From assembly GCA_966250375.1 (NCBI GenBank), contig CBINHE010000020.1, positions 1 to 50,908 on the forward strand: a stretch of DNA of 50,908 nucleotides, given 5' to 3'. Below are positions 26,550 to 34,617 of the stretch, piece by piece (position 1 is the stretch's first letter; every line of letters starts with the position of its first letter). The position numbers were made by a program, and so were the translations under genes. The stretch comes from CAMLDH01 sp966250375. GTDB lineage: Bacteria; Pseudomonadota; Gammaproteobacteria; Burkholderiales; Burkholderiaceae_D. The notes beneath the pieces are model-generated. The model ran no database searches. It was given only the letters and a program-made list of their open reading frames with translations, and was not told the DNA's origin.

Positions 26550-29114
26550 TTATGCATCGGTCATGGCGATGTCCTCATCCCCTGCATTTTCTCTTTTGAT
26601 GAGCGGAGCGATTGGCATCGCGTCCGGCTGCGCCGCCTTGCACCGGATTTTGTAGTCGTCACCATAATCGAGCTTGGGCTGCTTGCCTACTTCAACGGTT
26701 TTGGCGAGGAAGATGCCCAGCATCGATTCCTTGCGCGCCACCCCATCCTTGTCTGTCAGTGCCAATGTGAGCGGCGCCAGCATCGCCGTGGCGCTCTCCT
26801 TGTCGCATACCAGAAAGTCCTCGCCATCGATCGTCTGCTTCTCGAATGACGTATTGAAATACTGCGCCATGTTGCCGCCGCCATGCGGCGCCCAGGTCAC
26901 CTGGTCTTGTTTTCCATATACGGTGCGCTTGGCTGCATACTCGTTCAGCATCTGGATGCCGAACTCGGCGCCGGTCCTGCCCAGATAGGCGGCATCGTCG
27001 GCGTCGCTGGCCAGCCTGGCGCCGGCAAACAGGCAGCCCAGCCGGGCATTGCGCAGGCTGGGCTGCCGATCCTTTGCATAATCGGTCAGGAACGCGCCGT
27101 ATTGGCCTTGGGTCGCCTGGTATTCCTCCACGGAGTCGCACTGGTCTTGCTTTTCGATGCGGGCAATGACGATGCTCTGGCAGGAAGGCGGCTCGCGCCC
27201 GTCGATTGTCGCCTGCACTTCCGCCTTGACCGAACCCTTGAGCGCTGCGATGTAGAGGGCTTGGGTGCGATACGGTGTTTTCTCTTTTTTGGCATGCTGC
27301 CAAAGCGTCTTTTCCGAAATCCGGGATGACGCGGCCTTGTAAAAGCCCACGCCTTTGATGGTCACGTTCGGTGCGACACGGGTGGGGTCATCGGGATGGG
27401 CGTACAGCGGATGCACGTGTTCCGGATTGGCCGGATCGCGGATCGCAAATCGCTTTTCCAGATCGCGGTTATACGTTTGCTGCCGCTGGTTTTCAATGAC
27501 GGCATTATCGCTATCCCGCCGCACGATATCGACGACCACGTTGTGGCCGCCGCCGGCATCGACCTCGATGACAGCGCGACGCATGACGGGCACATGCAGC
27601 AGCTGCGCGGTGTTGAGCCGTACCGTCTCCATGGCTTCCTGCATCGCTGAGGAGGGGAAATTCCAGACGGGTTCGGGCGCCTCTTGTTTTACCACCGGGA
27701 CTTTTGTCCTTGTCCGCTTGGCCGGGCCTGCGCCTTGGCCGGCAGCCGTCTTGCTGCGCTTGCCGCTCGACGACGGCCCTGCGGCGGCATCGTCGTCCGT
27801 TCCGGACAAAAGGGCCAATGCCTTGTCTTTTGCTCCCTTGACTGAGGAACGGGCCAGCTTGAGGATGGCGTCGCGCCTCGGGCCTGGTGCCGGCAGCTTG
27901 TCCCGATGATCCAGCACCCATTTCAGATTACCGGAGCCGGAGTTTGTCGACGTCAGGGAAAAGACTTCGTCCTTGTTGAGCACGCCTTCCCAGCGTTTCG
28001 CCGCAATTTCCTTCAGCGTCTTTCCGGCACCACCCTTGCCGGCAAGGGTCGCGATCTGCTCGGTGGTGAAGAGCGGCTTGCCGTCGCCGTCGCGGCTCAG
28101 CCCGGCCAGGTTGCCATCCTGCGCCAGCCACTCCAGCACGCCACGGGCGCCGTCGTTGCCGGCAATGGCCGCGATCTGCGCAATGGTGAAGAGCGGCTTG
28201 CCGTCGCCGCCGCGGGTCAGCTTGGCCAGGTTGTCAGCCTGCGCCAGCCACTCCAGCACGCCCTTGCCGCCATTATTGCCGGCGATGCTTACGATCTGCG
28301 CGGTGGTGAAGAGCGGCTTGCCGTCGCCGCCACGGGTCAGCCGGGCCAGGTTGTCTGCCTGCGCCAGCCATTCCAGCACGCCCTTGCCGCCATGATTGCC
28401 GGCGATGCTTACGATCTGCGCGGCGGTGAAGAGCGGCTTGCCGTCGCCGCCACGGGTCAGCCGGGCCAGGTTGTCATCCTGCGCCAGCCACTTCAGCACG
28501 CCACTGGCTCCGCCGTTGCCGGCGATGGCCGCGATCTGCGCGGTGGTGAAGAGCGGCTTGCCCTCGCCGTCGCGGGTCAGCCTGGCCAAGTTGTCAGCCT
28601 GCGCCAGCCACTCCAGCACGTGACGGGCGCCGTCGTTGCCGGCGATGGTCACGATCTGCGCGGTGGTGAAACCGTTCTGCATCAGGCTCTGGATTCGCTT
28701 GCGTGTCAACCAGCCGAACGTTTCGGCCGAGTGCGGGTTTTTGGCGATTTTGAGCATTTGTTCTGTGGTGAGGGCCGAATGATCGTGTTTGCCCGGGCCA
28801 GCCATCAGATCGGCGAGCTTTTCTCGCGTCAGCGCCGCTCTGACCCGCGTCGATAGCTTGGGAGCCTTTTGGCCGGGAACGGCAAGCGCGTTCTCGATGC
28901 TCCATGGGGAATGTTGCGACTGCAGCAACTGCTGTTGGCGTCCGCGGCCGACTGCGGTGGACGCCTGCAAGGATGCACGGCCTGTGGATGCGGATGCCGC
29001 ACTCTCCTGTGGCAGGGCAGCCGAAGAACGCTCTGCCGGGGGCTGGTTTGCCTGGGCTGGCGCGGGGGGCGATGCGCTGCCCGCCCGGAAGCCGATATTC
29101 ATGCACGAAGTCAT
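26550..29114 (-). CDS. TALE-like repeat protein with C-terminal SET-like domain, putative effector
   Basis: 854 residues. Residues 1-90 are Ala/Ser/Pro/Gln-rich, like a secretion signal. Residues 93-148 hold degenerate repeats (LTTEQMLKIAKNPHSAETFG). Residues 149-388 are six 40-residue repeats of the form FTTAQIVSIAGNxGGKGVLE. They match the TAL-effector pattern, with the variable pair at 160/161 and every 40 residues: ND, NG, NH, NN, ND, KG. A degenerate repeat follows (about 384-408). Residues 451-473 are NLS-like (GKRSK, AKRTRTK). Residues 668-824 resemble a SET domain: GQYGAFL, GNMAQYFNTSF in place of the NHSC motif, and VEVGKQPKLDYGDDY with the SET tyrosine. The TALE-like call is strong and the SET call moderate. 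The ATG at 29102 is an alternative start. A weak hrp box lies at 29266-29293. Confidence 0.75.
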   Translation of the reverse strand: MTSCMNIGFRAGSASPPAPAQANQPPAERSSAALPQESAASASTGRASLQASTAVGRGRQQQLLQSQHSPWSIENALAVPGQKAPKLSTRVRAALTREKLADLMAGPGKHDHSALTTEQMLKIAKNPHSAETFGWLTRKRIQSLMQNGFTTAQIVTIAGNDGARHVLEWLAQADNLARLTRDGEGKPLFTTAQIAAIAGNGGASGVLKWLAQDDNLARLTRGGDGKPLFTAAQIVSIAGNHGGKGVLEWLAQADNLARLTRGGDGKPLFTTAQIVSIAGNNGGKGVLEWLAQADNLAKLTRGGDGKPLFTIAQIAAIAGNDGARGVLEWLAQDGNLAGLSRDGDGKPLFTTEQIATLAGKGGAGKTLKEIAAKRWEGVLNKDEVFSLTSTNSGSGNLKWVLDHRDKLPAPGPRRDAILKLARSSVKGAKDKALALLSGTDDDAAAGPSSSGKRSKTAAGQGAGPAKRTRTKVPVVKQEAPEPVWNFPSSAMQEAMETVRLNTAQLLHVPVMRRAVIEVDAGGGHNVVVDIVRRDSDNAVIENQRQQTYNRDLEKRFAIRDPANPEHVHPLYAHPDDPTRVAPNVTIKGVGFYKAASSRISEKTLWQHAKKEKTPYRTQALYIAALKGSVKAEVQATIDGREPPSCQSIVIARIEKQDQCDSVEEYQATQGQYGAFLTDYAKDRQPSLRNARLGCLFAGARLASDADDAAYLGRTGAEFGIQMLNEYAAKRTVYGKQDQVTWAPHGGGNMAQYFNTSFEKQTIDGEDFLVCDKESATAMLAPLTLALTDKDGVARKESMLGIFLAKTVEVGKQPKLDYGDDYKIRCKAAQPDAMPIAPLIKRENAGDEDIAMTDA
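26643..27113 (-). other. SET-like domain region of the TALE-like protein
   Basis: Encodes about residues 668-824. In order: GQYGAFLTDYAKD (SET-I start), LGCLFAGARLASDADDAAYL (similar to the Y-x-G-E-x-I/L-S segment), GGGNMAQYFNTSF (normally GN-x-x-R-F-I-N-H-S-C) and LGIFLAKTVEVGKQPKLDYG (normally I-x-x-G-E-E-L-x-x-D-Y-G). The His and Cys of NHSC are replaced, while Asn and the final Tyr are kept. Activity is therefore uncertain. Confidence 0.5.
27951..28670 (-). repeat. Six tandem 120-bp repeats encoding TALE-like units
   Basis: Six in-frame units of exactly 120 bases with high DNA similarity, differing mostly at the codons for the variable pair and neighbouring residues. The segment GGTGAAGAGCGGCTTGCC recurs every 120 bases on the + strand. 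The variable pairs, N to C terminal, are ND, NG, NH, NN, ND, KG. It codes for protein and is not a CRISPR array. Confidence 0.9.
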
Positions 29115-29786
29115 CGAGGTTATTGTCCTTCTGGATCATTGTGTTTGCGCGCCGATCCCGCGCAGGATGTCAGGCGCATGTCGCGCCGCGTCCCGGTATG
29201 GAGCAAAAAAGACCAACGTCGTGATCTGGCCGCTTCAGGCGCGAGATCGCGCAATGCATTTTGGATGAATGGCTGCTGGCAGCAAAAAGTTCCAGCGCCG
29301 GCGCAAAAAAATTCGTCCAGCCCGGTGCCAGCATGGGGGGAAGCTGCTTCTTCCAATGCCGGATACGTGCGGAACCAGATTGTGGGTTTTGCCGTACGCT
29401 GTCTGCGTCTTGCCGCTGATCCTCCAAGCAGCGAGGTGGGCTTGCCGTTGCTCGTGGGTATGGGTAGGCGGTTACTTCATGAGCGTGATTTCTCGTCGAT
29501 TCACGCCATTATTCGTTTGTCGGGCCGGGGTAATCAAGGGGTATCAAAATTGGCGCTCACCTGAGATTTACCCACAAACTGGCATCATGCTTTGCTCCTT
29601 TCTCACGCCTGGGGGAGAGGGGCATTCATGGCATTGCAAAGATGGGTAGATACTTATGCTGCTACCCATGCTGCGGGAGAGGGGAGTCGAGCGCGCCCGC
29701 AAACGTGTGGGTAAACCTCAGCCCGCAAGCGGAGAGGGCTGGGGTGAAGGTGGTTGCAAGAGCGTTATCGTCTCATCAATGCCGGG
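29115..29786. other. Intergenic stretch upstream of the TALE-like gene
   Basis: No convincing gene on either strand. It should contain the promoter of the TALE-like gene (see 29266-29293). From about 29600 it has short G-rich repeats of the GGGAGAGGGG and CCCGCAAGCGGAGAGGG type, which also occur in other repeat blocks of the window. Confidence 0.5.
29266..29293 (-). promoter_or_regulatory. Degenerate hrp box upstream of the TALE-like gene
   Basis: Minus-strand reading: GGAACT, 15 bases, CCATTCA. It differs from the HrpL consensus GGAAC(C/T)-N15/16-CCACNNA by one base (CCAT for CCAC). It ends about 150 bases before the ATG at 29114. Chance occurrence cannot be excluded. Confidence 0.3.
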
Positions 29787-30158
29787 TCATGCTCCACTCG
29801 GCGCGAAGACACGCAGCCGATGGCCGTCCGGATCGCATGCGACGAATGTATAGCCGAAGTCCAGCCGGACTGGCTTTTGCAGAATCGGCAGCCCGCGGCT
29901 GACCCAGTCTGTGTAACGTAAATCGACCACCTCGTCGTTCTCCAGCGAAAAGGCGATCTCCGCACCGCCACCTGTTGTCGCTGCCTTTGGCTCCACGGTG
30001 TGCTTCGACCACAGGCCGAGCATCACGCCGGTCGCTAGCGCAAACATGGCGAAAGTCGGGGATGCTTCAATCGGAGGACAGCGCAGAAGGTCGGCGTAGA
30101 AAGTCGCGCTGATCGCAGGGTTGTCGACGTACAGAATGAAAAAATTGGGGTAAGACAT
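29787..30158 (-). CDS. VOC (glyoxalase/bleomycin resistance-like) protein
   Basis: 123 residues from the ATG at 30158, with GGAG nine bases upstream. It has the paired beta-alpha-beta-beta-beta repeats of the vicinal oxygen chelate fold: NFFILYVDNPAISATFYADL at the start, GGGAEIAFSLENDEVVDL in the middle, and FVACDPDGHRLRVFAPSG at the end. Such single-subunit members are dioxygenase-, glyoxalase- or antibiotic-binding-like, and the substrate is not readable. The YafY-type regulator gene lies 121 bases upstream on the same strand and may control it. Confidence 0.8.
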   Translation of the reverse strand: MSYPNFFILYVDNPAISATFYADLLRCPPIEASPTFAMFALATGVMLGLWSKHTVEPKAATTGGGAEIAFSLENDEVVDLRYTDWVSRGLPILQKPVRLDFGYTFVACDPDGHRLRVFAPSGA

Positions 30159-30279
30159 TGCAGTTCTCCGATGTGATGAATGGGATTGTTCCTCTCCGAA
30201 TCTGCCGGCGGTGTCTTGCCTGGTCGAGTCGTTGAATCGCATCGTAGAACTTGATACTGTCAGTTTCTGGCAGTAGCGA

Positions 30280-30975
30280 TCAGAATGACTTGTCGAGAAT
30301 GCCCTCGACCTCTCGCCACGCTTTGAACATCGCGTGGCGACGGCGTGGATGCCGTTGTTCGGATAGGGTAAGTTCGATGATCCGGTCGATACGGAAATGC
30401 CTGAACTCCTGACGTAACTCGCACCAGCCGACGACTACGCGCACACGTTCAAAGAAGCCCACGGCAAAAGGCAAAATGGTTCGGGTCGATTTTTTTTCTT
30501 TAAGATCGCGATAGTGGATTTCCAGCTTTCGCTCAGAACGGATGGCCAGGCGAATCTGGGCCAGTTCCTTGTCTCCGGTCGCAATAGGTTCCTCCGGCCC
30601 GACCAGAAGTACCGATGTTTCGAGCCCGAGGCGCAGGTCGGCCGGCAGAATGGCGGCGATCTTTGCGATCACATTGCGCGCTGCCTCACTGAGCTGCGCG
30701 TCAGCCCGGTCGGCCACCCATCGAGACCCAAGAACCAGGGCCTCGATCTCATCCTCGGAAAACATCAGTGGTGGCAGCATGAATCCAGGACGAAGAACAT
30801 AACCAATGCCGGGTTCTCCGTCGATGCGTGCTCCTTGGGCTTGCAGAGAGGCGATGTCGCGGTAAAGCGTGCGCAGACTGATGCTGAATTCGGCCGCAAG
30901 CGTTGCGCCGCTAATAGGGTAGCGATGGCGTCGTAACGCCTGCATCAACTGAAGTAGACGTTCGGCCCGAGACAA
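30280..30975 (-). CDS. YafY-family transcriptional regulator (HTH + WYL)
   Basis: 231 residues. The N terminus is a winged helix-turn-helix (SRAERLLQLMQALRRHRYP, then ATLAAEFSISLRTLYRDIAS). The middle and C-terminal part is a WYL ligand-sensing domain with IHYRDLKEKKSTRTILPFAV, VVVGWCELRQEFRHFRIDRI, and a short C-terminal extension. It should bind DNA and respond to a small ligand or nucleic acid. It precedes the VOC gene in the same direction, a pairing common for this family, so local regulation of the VOC gene is likely. Confidence 0.88.
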   Translation of the reverse strand: MSRAERLLQLMQALRRHRYPISGATLAAEFSISLRTLYRDIASLQAQGARIDGEPGIGYVLRPGFMLPPLMFSEDEIEALVLGSRWVADRADAQLSEAARNVIAKIAAILPADLRLGLETSVLLVGPEEPIATGDKELAQIRLAIRSERKLEIHYRDLKEKKSTRTILPFAVGFFERVRVVVGWCELRQEFRHFRIDRIIELTLSEQRHPRRRHAMFKAWREVEGILDKSF

Positions 30976-31238
30976 GTGTGCAACTCTCGCAATTCAAGAA
31001 GGATGCTTATACTGCCAGAAATCTTTAAAAAACGTGCAATCGCCGCTTCGATTTTCGGAAATGCTTTTTTCATCCTTAAATCTTTTGCTTTTTTGATCCA
31101 GTAATTCGATTTTCCTTCCGCGCACAACAGGATAATCCGCGCCCGCTCTACATGCGCTTTTGCCGCCTTTCGCGCACGGCCGACTTGATTCAATAGAACC
31201 TTCTGTCCGTCGGCAATTCGATCGGATCGGATTTTCAT
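30945..31238 (-). pseudogene. IS630-like transposase N-terminal remnant or small HTH protein
   Basis: About 97 codons from the ATG at 31238. The segment VERARIILLCAEGKSNYWIK resembles the first helix-turn-helix of IS630-type transposases (RRAQIILLxAEGxSNxxIA). The catalytic DDE part is absent: the frame runs on as a Lys-rich tail and overlaps the start of the YafY gene by 31 bases. A truncated transposase is the simplest reading. A small DNA-binding protein is the alternative. Confidence 0.4.
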
Positions 31239-31481
31239 TTCATTCCCGCACTCTTTCAAATTCCATATGCCAACGCAAACTCCGCATACCGTCAGTCTTG
31301 TAAATTCTGTCCATTGCTTTGCGGCTCTTGCTTCATGTGATTGCTTTGCTCTATGCCTTCTATGGCTGACCTTCAGAATTTCGATTGGCATCACTTTCTG
31401 CACTCCTCCTGCGCATTGAAAGCTGCCTGCTCTTCCGGATTTGATGGTTCACAAAGCCGACGCCGTCTTCCGTACGCTAAC

Positions 31482-31576
31482 CTAGAGCGAATTGCCGATG
31501 ACTGTAGCGCACCGAAACGTTCGGTGATGCATCGGTGCGCGGGGCGCACTTACCATTGATTCGCAACATGCTCTAG
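31482..31576. repeat. Inverted-repeat element, family R4, copy 2
   Basis: The arms begin CTAGAGCGAATTGC and, on the complement of the right end, CTAGAGCATGTTGCGAATC. The interior contains ACTGTAGCGCACCG and ATCGGTGCGCGGGGCGCAC. The arms and the GTGCGCGGGGCGCAC block match the element at 22047-22236. It lies 120 bases before the FAD oxidoreductase gene. Confidence 0.6.
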
Positions 31577-31695
31577 CGCGGAGCCGGATGCTTGCCGACC
31601 GTTTTTATTTGGCGAGAAAAAAGCATTGACGAATATGTCGATCGACAACCACATTTCCGGCAATACCTGAAGTTCAACTGGAATGAAAGGATGCC

Positions 31696-32943
31696 ATGAC
31701 TGTTGCAACCGATATTACTATCGTTGGCGCTGGTCCCTATGGACTATCGTTAGCTGCCCATTTCCGCATGCATGACGTGAATTTTCGTATCATTGGCAGT
31801 TCCATGCAGAGCTGGCGGACCAATATGCCCAAAGGTATGTTGTTGAAATCGGCGGGATTTGCATCGACGCTGTATGATCCCGGCCAGACTTTCACCTTGC
31901 GTCAATTTTGCGAGGAGCAAGGCCTGCCGTACCACGATTTCGACCTGCCCATTCCGCTTGAGACATTCTCTTCTTACGGCATGGCTTTCCAAAGACGCTT
32001 TGCGCCAGATCTGGAAGATGAAAATCTTGTGGCGCTCAAGCCGTGTTCGGAAGGATTCGAGTTGTCGCTGGAAAGCGGCAGCTCATTCAAGAGCCGCAAT
32101 GTCGTGCTTGCGGTGGGAATCGATTATTTTCGGCATATCCCCCCGCTGCTTGTGAATTTGCCGAGAGAATACTATTCGCACAGTGCAGAGCATCGCGATC
32201 CCGGAAAATTTCGGGGGCGCGACGTTGCGGTACTCGGCAGGGGCGCTTCAGCCATCGACCTTGCGGTTCTTCTGCATGAGGCACAGGCAAACGTCAATCT
32301 CATTTCACGCAAGCCGAAGATCGATTGCGGCGACACCCCTTGGGGCGGATCGTCGCGTCCATTGCTGCAACGCCTGCGAGCGCCGGCATCTGGAATCGGA
32401 CCGGGATGGCGCAGCCGAATCTACTCGGACGCACCCTGGATCTATCGCTATCTTCCTCTGCAATTTCGCATTCGCACGGCAAAAATTCCTGGGCCGGCGG
32501 CAGGGTGGTTCATGAGAGATCGTGCGGCGCAGGTTCCCCAACTGCTGGGGTACGAGTTGCGGAAAACGGTCTTTTTCGACAATCGTGTGGAATTGCGACT
32601 GGCGGCGGCCGATGGCAGCATACGGCAGATTTCGGTGGACCATGTCATTGCAGCGACGGGCTACAAGACTGACGTGAGCCGCCTGTCTTTCCTGGGTCCC
32701 GATATTCTCGAACAACTGCAACTGGTCGAGCAAAGTCCCCGCTTGTCTGCGCATTTTGAATCTTCCGTTCCCGGGCTCTATTTTGCAGGACCCATCACGG
32801 CGATCAGCTTCGGGCCTGTCATGCGTTTCGCATTCGGAGCGGGCTTTACGTCGCGTACGATATCGACGCATCTGGCGCGGTCTGTGGCCGTGACATCAAG
32901 TCTGGCGTCGCGCAAGTCCAACCGGCTTACGCAGCCATATTGA
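31696..32943 (+). CDS. FAD-dependent oxidoreductase / monooxygenase-like
   Basis: 415 residues, ATG preceded by AAGGA at good spacing. Two dinucleotide-binding motifs are visible: ITIVGAGPYGLSLAAHF at 8-24 for FAD and DVAVLGRGASAIDLAVLL around 175-192 for NAD(P)H. A late HVIAATGYKTD motif is typical of flavin monooxygenases and N-hydroxylases. It should oxidise a small molecule in the cytosol. The substrate is unknown. It is followed after 13 bases by the ATP-grasp gene, so the two are probably one transcription unit and might modify and ligate the same compound. Confidence 0.8.
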   Translation: MTVATDITIVGAGPYGLSLAAHFRMHDVNFRIIGSSMQSWRTNMPKGMLLKSAGFASTLYDPGQTFTLRQFCEEQGLPYHDFDLPIPLETFSSYGMAFQRRFAPDLEDENLVALKPCSEGFELSLESGSSFKSRNVVLAVGIDYFRHIPPLLVNLPREYYSHSAEHRDPGKFRGRDVAVLGRGASAIDLAVLLHEAQANVNLISRKPKIDCGDTPWGGSSRPLLQRLRAPASGIGPGWRSRIYSDAPWIYRYLPLQFRIRTAKIPGPAAGWFMRDRAAQVPQLLGYELRKTVFFDNRVELRLAAADGSIRQISVDHVIAATGYKTDVSRLSFLGPDILEQLQLVEQSPRLSAHFESSVPGLYFAGPITAISFGPVMRFAFGAGFTSRTISTHLARSVAVTSSLASRKSNRLTQPY

Positions 32944-32956
32944 TCATAGCCTCATC

Positions 32957-34114
32957 ATGGCTTCCATCCGGAATTTCATTGTGGTCGGTTCTGGCAGGGG
33001 ATTGGTGCTGCAGGTGCTGTTGGCGATACATACCTTCACCAATGCTAACTGCGTTGCCGTGTGTGCCCGAGGAACGCGCTTCATGCGTCTCTCCAGGCTT
33101 TGTTCCCGATACCTGGAACTTGACTCGTCAGGAGAGGACGACGACCGATTTGTCGAGGTCGTCAATCGATTTACCGAAACCATGCCTGGTCTGGTGCTGA
33201 TTTCTGCCGACTGCGATGGCGCCAGAATGACTTGGCGCGTGCGCCACCGGCTTCAGGCGACGGTCATTCCTGTATCTGATCCGGAAACGATCGACTGCTT
33301 CAACAACAAGTGGCGCTTCTATCTGTTTTGCAAGCAGCATGGACTGAGCGTGCCCACTACACGCTTCATCGACGACAAACATAATTTTCATTATTATTCC
33401 ACCGTCTCGGATCTGGGAACGCCGTTCGTCGTCAAGCCTGTGGACCAGGATAGCGCCAAGGGTGTTCAGGTCATTTCCAGCGCGGCGGAATTCCAGCAAA
33501 ATATCCTCAATAACGAGGCATACCAGTACGCGCCCTTGATCGCCCAGCGCTACATTGATGGAGTGGATGTCGGTTTGGACGTGTTGTCCATCAAGGGCAA
33601 GGTGGCGGCCATCGCGATTCAGCAGCGCGATCATCCGCAGCACGATGAGGCAGGCATAAAATTTATTTCGAATCACTATCTGGAGGAGGTTGCGCACACA
33701 TTGCCGAGAGAATGCGGCTACGAAGGCGTGATGAATATCGACGCTCGCATCGAAGCCGGTACCGGCAAGGTTTTTCTGATCGAATGCAATCCTCGTTTCT
33801 GGCGCAGCCTGATGGCATCGGCCTGGTGCGGGTTGAATTTCGTCAGCGAGAGCGTGGAGCAGTCCGTGCCGTCGGACCAGGTGCGCACTTTGACAAGCGG
33901 CAGCGCGGATACGTATTACCATCCTCTGTTCCGTCCCTCTCTATGGCGCTACGGGCTCTTCGACCGCGGCCATCGGGGACGCATGGTGCGCACCATGGTG
34001 TTTGACCTGTGCATACTGGGGGCTTCGATCAAGGCCTTCCTGAGGAAAAAAACAACACCAGGCTACTCGGCAATCGCTGCTGTGTCGCATCGCGCCGATT
34101 TGTCAAAGCCATGA
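32957..34114 (+). CDS. ATP-grasp superfamily ligase
   Basis: 385 residues. The N-terminal domain begins with RNFIVVGSGRGLVLQVLLA. The ATP-grasp core includes PFVVKPVDQDSAKGVQVI (nucleotide lysine and glycine loop), LIAQRYIDGVDVGLDVLSI, and metal-binding FLIECNPRFWRSL near the end. The family joins carboxylates to amines or other nucleophiles using ATP. Relatives of this layout act in envelope-glycan and peptide-like natural product pathways. No clear Shine-Dalgarno sequence precedes the ATG, so translation may be coupled to the upstream FAD gene. Its 3' end overlaps the convergent gene at 34103 by 12 bases. Confidence 0.8.
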   Translation: MASIRNFIVVGSGRGLVLQVLLAIHTFTNANCVAVCARGTRFMRLSRLCSRYLELDSSGEDDDRFVEVVNRFTETMPGLVLISADCDGARMTWRVRHRLQATVIPVSDPETIDCFNNKWRFYLFCKQHGLSVPTTRFIDDKHNFHYYSTVSDLGTPFVVKPVDQDSAKGVQVISSAAEFQQNILNNEAYQYAPLIAQRYIDGVDVGLDVLSIKGKVAAIAIQQRDHPQHDEAGIKFISNHYLEEVAHTLPRECGYEGVMNIDARIEAGTGKVFLIECNPRFWRSLMASAWCGLNFVSESVEQSVPSDQVRTLTSGSADTYYHPLFRPSLWRYGLFDRGHRGRMVRTMVFDLCILGASIKAFLRKKTTPGYSAIAAVSHRADLSKP

Positions 34115-34318
34115 TTTGACAGGCTCGTGATTCGGCTGCAATGCCTCCAATGCGTACTGAGGCGACTTCGCTTCCGTATTGCGCTCTGCGAGTTGACATA
34201 CGCCGAGCATGTCATCAGCCCAATGCGGATAGACCGGCTCACCGCCTCCGCATACTTCGGCGTGATACACCTCGATAGCGTTTAATGCCATTACGCGCAG
34301 CCGGTCGATTGCAGTCAT
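34103..34318 (-). CDS. Small hypothetical protein
   Basis: 71 residues, with a good ribosome site (AAGGAATCGCGATG). The sequence is soluble and mostly helical (MTAIDRLRVMALNAIEVYHA), with a central Cys/Gly/Trp segment (EVCGGGEPVYPHWADDMLGV). I do not recognise a family. It converges with the ATP-grasp gene. The 300 bases between its start and 34618 are AT-rich, contain an inverted pair CCATATT/AATATGG, and hold no other gene. Confidence 0.6.
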   Translation of the reverse strand: MTAIDRLRVMALNAIEVYHAEVCGGGEPVYPHWADDMLGVCQLAERNTEAKSPQYALEALQPNHEPVKSWL

Positions 34319-34617
34319 CGCGATTCCTTAAAAAATTTATGAATGAATCTTAAACTTTTTTCCAATGGAAATGCTTGATGCCAATCAGGCTTTGATCTGG
34401 TTCGATGTAGGCGGTCATGCAGACATCGAACGCAGAGGATCGAGTGTGTGAATAAAGCAGAATTCACGCGGATGAATGGATATGTTCACGCGTTTGCGGC
34501 AACGCAAAAATGCCATTGAATCGGAACGGCATGCCTTCTAAATTTTCCCATATTGGCGCTTAATAAAAAATATGGCTTGCCAAATTCTGGAGTGCTGCAA
34601 AGATCAAGGTAAGCGAA

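Noticed and set aside
27951..28670. Regular 120-bp spacing suggesting a CRISPR or satellite array
   Set aside because: Repeats are contiguous, in frame, without spacers, and encode TALE-like units.
27906..28856. Long plus-strand frame (316 codons) with its own 40-residue repeats
   Set aside because: Antisense image of the TALE-like repeats. The minus-strand frame has the recognisable family motifs and the full gene structure.
29381..29410. GGAACC motif on the plus strand
   Set aside because: No CCAC at 15 or 16 bases downstream and no plus-strand gene follows.
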